Assembly (NCBI RefSeq): GCF_029369745.1 | Contig: NZ_CP120210.1 | Coordinates: 7,068,001 to 7,132,000, forward strand | Direction of reading: 5' to 3' | DNA length: 64,000 bases | Source of the DNA: Amycolatopsis sp. QT-25 | GTDB taxonomy: Bacteria > Actinomycetota > Actinomycetes > Mycobacteriales > Pseudonocardiaceae | Shown here: positions 60,425 to 64,000 of the stretch, one piece after another | Position numbering within the stretch: the stretch's first letter is position 1 | How the letters are laid out: the number at the start of each line of letters is the position of its first letter | Program-made: the position numbers and the translations under genes | The notes under the pieces: model-generated | Database searches by the model: none | What the model saw: only the letters and a program-made list of their open reading frames with translations | Told to the model about the DNA's origin: nothing

Positions 60425-63247
60425 TCACTCCACCTTGACCGAGTCGCCCACGAGCGAGGCCAGCTTCGCGCGGACGTCCTCGGCGTCCGGATGCGACAGT
60501 TCGGTCAGCACCCGGACCGAACGCAGCCAGCAGGCCCGCGCCGCCGGGGGATCGCCGCGCCGCAGATGGATTCCGCCGAGCTGGGCCAGTACGTCGGCCG
60601 CCTCGTAGAGCTCGCCGTGGGCGAAGAACATCTCGACGGCTTGCCGCATGCACGCGATGCCCTCGTCGCCGCGGCCGAGCCCCACGAGCGCGATGCCCTT
60701 GGTGTGCAAGGTGAAGCGGGCTTCGTCGGGGAGCGCGTGCGCCTCCAGCGCCAAGGCCTGGTCGGCGAGGTCGAGCGCCTGCCCGAAGCGGCCTGCCTGG
60801 GCGCAGATGTCGCCGAGGGCCTGCAACGCGCTGGCCTCCATGCCCGAACCGACGTTGCTCTCCCGGATGAGCCGCAACGCTCGCGTCCCGTACTCCCACC
60901 CCGTGTCGGGGTCCTGGCTGGCCAGCGTGAGGTTGTAGAGCGCGCGCGCCTCGCCCTGCCGGTCGCCGACCTGGCGCTGCAGTTCGACGACCTGCTCCAG
61001 GTAGGCGATGCTGTCCTCGTATTGGCGGGCGACCCCACACGCCACTCCGAGTCCACTGAGGATGGCGGCCTCACCGGAGCGATCCCCCATGCCGCGGGCG
61101 GCCCGGAGCGCCACGCCGAACACCGAACGCCAGTCCTCCAGCCGGGATCGCACGATGAAGTACGACTGCAACAGCCACGCCAGCTGCCAGCACTCCCGGT
61201 ACCGCCGCTCCCGGTACGCGATGTTCACCGCGGCGATGAGGTTGCCCGCCTCCTCGTCGAGCCAGTCGAGTGCCTGTTCGTAGTGCCCGAACTTCAGCCC
61301 GGCGCCGTCGAACCGCTCCGGCTCGACGAGCCGGTAGTGCCGGTCCGAGCGCAAGAGCCGCGACGCGTTCAGCGCCGAAGCGAGCAACGCGTGGAGAAGC
61401 CTGTCCAGCACACCCTTCCGCGCCTCGGGTCCGTCCAGTTTCGCCGAGAGTTCGGCCGCGTACGCGCGAATGAGGTCGTGGAACTGGTACCGGCCTGGCC
61501 TGGATCGCGCGATCAGGTGCGCGGAAGCCAGTTTCGCCAGATCCTCGTGCGCTTCCGCGACGTCGACCCCGGCCACCGCCGCGGCCGCGGGCACGCTGAA
61601 GTCGCCGCCGGTGGGCAGGCCGAGGAGCCGTAGCATCCGCGCGGCTCGTTCGTCGAGCGCCCGGTACGAGTACGAGAAGACGGCCCGGATGTTCGTCTCG
61701 TCGCCGTCGGCGAGGTCGAACGAGCCCAACCTGTCCTGTTCGGCTTCGAGCAGCCGGACGAATTCCCGCAGCGGAAGGTCCGGGAACTGCGCCGCCCGCA
61801 CGGCGAGGATCCGGATGGCCAGCGGCAACCCGCCGCAGTACCGGACGAATCGCTCGGTGGCTTCGGGGTCTTCGGTGACCCTGTCCAGCCCGATCGTCGA
61901 AGCGACGAGGGCGATCGCGTCCTCGTCCGGCAGCTCCCCCAGCGCGACGCGCCGGGCGCCGTGAGTCGCCACGAGCGCCTGCAACTGCCATCGGCTGGTC
62001 ACCAGCACCAGACAGCCGGGGCCGGGCAGCAGCGGCCGGATCTGTTCGGTGCTCGCGGCGTTGTCGAGCAGGATCAGCATCCGGCGGCCCGCGCTGTGGG
62101 TGCGCCAGGTGGCCGCGCGGTCGTCGACGCCGGCGGGGATCCGATCGGCGGGGACACCGACGGAGACGAGCATGGTTTCGAGCGCGGCGGCGGCTTCGAC
62201 CGGCTCACCGGGACCGTATCCGCGCAGGTTGAGGTACACCTGTCCACCGGGGAAACGGTCGCCGACCTCGTGCGCGAAATGGACGGCGAGGGTCGTCTTG
62301 CCGATGCCTCCCATGCCTTCGATCGACGCGATGGACGTCGACCGCTCGGTGTCCAGCGCCTCCGGGACGAGTTCGTGCAGTGTCTTGAGGTCACGCTGCC
62401 GTCCGGAAAACGCCCGCTGATCCGCCGGGAGCTGACGCGGGATCAGCGGTTCGGAGCCGAGCCGGTACCGCGTCAGCTCGGAGTCCAAGGTGGTCTCGCC
62501 GGACTCTTCGCCGGTCAGGATCGCCTGGTGCGCCCGCCGGAGCGACGCGCCGGGGTCCAGGCCGAGTTCTTCGGCCAGCACCGCGCCGATCCGGCGGTAG
62601 ACGTCGAGTGCCTCGGCCTGCCTGCCGGAGTGATAGAGCGCGATCATCAACTGCTCGTGCAGCCGCTCCCGCAGCGGGTTCTCGCGGCACAGCCTGGTCA
62701 GCTCGAGAACGACGGTGGCGTGCTCGCCGAGGGCGATGAGCGCGTCGGCCCACTGTTCACGGACGCGTAGCCGCTCTTCGCCCAACTGGTCGGCTTCGTC
62801 TCGAAGCAGCGCTTCGGAGTGGACATTCTGCAGCGCGGGGCCGCGCCATTCGGCCAGCGCGGCGGCGAACCGGTCGGCGGCGCGGCGCGGGTCGCCGTCT
62901 CGCGCGGCCCGCGCTCCTTCCGCGGCGAGCGCGCGAAAGCGGGCGAGGTCGAGCAGCCTTTCGTCGAGTTCGAGCAGGTAACCGCCGCGTTCGGTGCGGA
63001 GGGTGACCTCGTCGCCGAGCGCGCGGCGGACCCGCAGGATGTAGGTCTGCAGGGCGCCTTTGGACCGCCGCCGGTCGTCAGGCCACAGCCAGCGGCCCAG
63101 TTCCTCGACCGGCACCACCGTGTTCGCGCGCAGCAACAGGCCTGCCAGCACGATGAGCGGCCTGCTGCCGCCCAACGGAACCGGCAGCCCGTCGGCCGTG
63201 ACCTCGGTGGGTCCCAGCACGCGAAAGTCGAGTGCCACGTCGCTCAT
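60425..63247 (-). CDS. AfsR/SARP-type regulator with NB-ARC and TPR
   Basis: A 940-residue transcription regulator. Residues about 1-95 are the SARP OmpR-like DNA-binding domain (DFRVLGPTEVTADGLPV, GALQTYILRVRRALG); 96-245 a bacterial transcriptional activator domain (BTAD: LLDLARFRALAAEG, EALDVYRRIGAVLAEELGLDPG). An NB-ARC ATPase follows (P-loop GMGGIGKTTLA, kinase-2 RRMLILLDNA, LVTSR), then a winged helix and, from about 640, TPR repeats (GEAAILSGLGVACG, GQALDLADQALA). Architecture as in AfsR, which often switches on secondary metabolism. ATG at 63247 is chosen; GTG 27 bp upstream possible. Target genes are not in the window. Confidence 0.9.
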   Translation of the reverse strand: MSDVALDFRVLGPTEVTADGLPVPLGGSRPLIVLAGLLLRANTVVPVEELGRWLWPDDRRRSKGALQTYILRVRRALGDEVTLRTERGGYLLELDERLLDLARFRALAAEGARAARDGDPRRAADRFAAALAEWRGPALQNVHSEALLRDEADQLGEERLRVREQWADALIALGEHATVVLELTRLCRENPLRERLHEQLMIALYHSGRQAEALDVYRRIGAVLAEELGLDPGASLRRAHQAILTGEESGETTLDSELTRYRLGSEPLIPRQLPADQRAFSGRQRDLKTLHELVPEALDTERSTSIASIEGMGGIGKTTLAVHFAHEVGDRFPGGQVYLNLRGYGPGEPVEAAAALETMLVSVGVPADRIPAGVDDRAATWRTHSAGRRMLILLDNAASTEQIRPLLPGPGCLVLVTSRWQLQALVATHGARRVALGELPDEDAIALVASTIGLDRVTEDPEATERFVRYCGGLPLAIRILAVRAAQFPDLPLREFVRLLEAEQDRLGSFDLADGDETNIRAVFSYSYRALDERAARMLRLLGLPTGGDFSVPAAAAVAGVDVAEAHEDLAKLASAHLIARSRPGRYQFHDLIRAYAAELSAKLDGPEARKGVLDRLLHALLASALNASRLLRSDRHYRLVEPERFDGAGLKFGHYEQALDWLDEEAGNLIAAVNIAYRERRYRECWQLAWLLQSYFIVRSRLEDWRSVFGVALRAARGMGDRSGEAAILSGLGVACGVARQYEDSIAYLEQVVELQRQVGDRQGEARALYNLTLASQDPDTGWEYGTRALRLIRESNVGSGMEASALQALGDICAQAGRFGQALDLADQALALEAHALPDEARFTLHTKGIALVGLGRGDEGIACMRQAVEMFFAHGELYEAADVLAQLGGIHLRRGDPPAARACWLRSVRVLTELSHPDAEDVRAKLASLVGDSVKVE

Positions 63248-63304
63248 TCTGTCCGTTGTCGCGGGAATCGGCACAGATTTCCGGCGGTGGCATGATCGGT
63301 GTCG

Positions 63305-64000
63305 ATGGACGTCTACGCGATCCCCCTCCGCACCCGGTTCCGCGGTATCACCGTCCGTGAAGGACTGCTGATCCGCGGTGACGCGGGCTGGGGCGAGTTC
63401 TGCCCGTTCTCCGACTACTCCGACGCCGAAAGCGCGCCGTGGCTCGCCTGCGCGCTGGAGGCGAGCGAACGCGGATGGCCGTCGCCGGTGCGGGAGAGCG
63501 TCGAGGTGAACGCGACCGTCCCGGTGGTGCCGGCGGACGAGGCGTACGAACTCGTGTCCGCGTCGGGTTGCCGCACGGCGAAGGTGAAGGTCGCCGACCC
63601 GCGGGTGAGCCTCGCCGAAGACTGCGCCCGGGTGGAGGCGGTGCGGGCCGCGCTGGGTCCGCGGGGCGCGGTGCGCGTCGACGCGAACATGGCCTGGGAC
63701 GTGGACACCGCCGTCAAGGCCATCGGCGCACTGGACCGCGCGGCGGGCGGGCTCGAGTACGTCGAGCAGCCGTGCCCCTCGATCGGCGAACTGGCGGACG
63801 TCCGGCGCCGGGTCGGCGTGCGGATCGCCGCGGACGAATCGATCCGCCGGGCCGAAGACCCGCTCAAGGTGGCCGTGGCGGGGGCGGCCGACATCGCCGT
63901 GCTGAAGGTCGCGCCACTGGGCGGGGTCCGGCGCGCGCTGGAGGTCGCCGAAGCCTGCGGCCTGCCGTGCGTGGTGTCCTCCGCCGTCGAGACGAGCGTC
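63305..64000 (+). CDS. menC: o-succinylbenzoate synthase-like, 3' end cut
   Basis: Partial gene (232 codons, no stop before the window end) for an enolase-superfamily enzyme. Features: MDVYAIPLRTRFRGITVREGLL capping domain, GWGEFCPFSDY, the KVKVAD segment with the catalytic Lys, RVDANMAWD (metal Asp), EQPCPS (Glu), and ADES with the third metal ligand, then LKVAPLGG. The short barrel and GEFCPF segment fit MenC, which makes o-succinylbenzoate for menaquinone; N-acylamino-acid racemase activity is possible in this group. ATG at 63305, divergent from the AfsR-like gene. Confidence 0.85.
   Translation, partial: MDVYAIPLRTRFRGITVREGLLIRGDAGWGEFCPFSDYSDAESAPWLACALEASERGWPSPVRESVEVNATVPVVPADEAYELVSASGCRTAKVKVADPRVSLAEDCARVEAVRAALGPRGAVRVDANMAWDVDTAVKAIGALDRAAGGLEYVEQPCPSIGELADVRRRVGVRIAADESIRRAEDPLKVAVAGAADIAVLKVAPLGGVRRALEVAEACGLPCVVSSAVETSV

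Overview
The window is 64 kb of very GC-rich DNA with short intergenic gaps, many GTG (and some TTG) starts and many 4-bp start/stop overlaps. The gene families (DUF2530, DUF2771, DUF3027, MoaA/Rpf block, conservon genes, R2lox, XPB helicase, LexA- and IdeR-type boxes) point to an actinomycete, most likely a Pseudonocardiaceae member such as Amycolatopsis. The genus is an inference; no rRNA or tRNA gene was found to confirm it.

Layout. 0-5.4 kb: a cluster of 14-bp repeats, superoxide dismutase, an orphan iron-box next to a gene remnant, two tandem paralogous envelope proteins and a MarR/MFS exporter pair. 5.6-15.2 kb: purine permease, DUF2530, an Hsp90/sacsin-like ATPase coupled to DUF3027, a secreted glutamine-cyclase-like lipoprotein, an MFS protein with a proline-rich head, a DUF2771 lipoprotein and a cold-shock protein. 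15.4-22.5 kb: HAD phosphatases, a TetR/R2lox oxidase/acyl-CoA synthetase unit, PhzF, YccF and a PPP-type phosphatase. 22.5-30.8 kb: molybdate uptake (modABC plus an HTH-TOBE regulator) and molybdenum-cofactor synthesis (moaA, moaD, moaE, mog, moaC) wrapped around a GDPD/PLC-like secreted protein and a resuscitation-promoting factor. The rpf leader carries a CRP-type site and a probable c-di-AMP (ydaO) riboswitch. 30.8-36.6 kb: secreted tripeptidyl-type peptidase, malic enzyme and an XPB-N/WYL-like helicase-associated protein.

36.7-56.7 kb looks like an accessory insertion: a frameshifted DUF3800 gene, a complete conservon (NIT-domain sensor kinase, roadblock, DUF742, GTPase), an orphan roadblock-DUF742 pair, an NMT1/taurine-type ABC importer with two binding proteins, a benzoylformate-decarboxylase-like enzyme, CutC, a second NIT kinase and a third binding protein. 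Each NIT kinase is divergent from a binding-protein gene, so signalling and uptake appear to be linked twice. 56.7-64 kb: XPB helicase, a DUF4253 gene behind two LexA boxes, DUF72, a large AfsR/SARP-type regulator and a truncated menC.

From memory, the core genes follow the order of the Mycobacterium tuberculosis Rv0861c-Rv0883c region (ercc3, Rv0862c, moa/mog/rpfA, YccF, cspB, DUF2771, MFS, DUF2530-like, MarR, DUF3027), with modules inserted between them. Two dispersed short repeat families and several near-perfect long hairpins occupy many gene ends.
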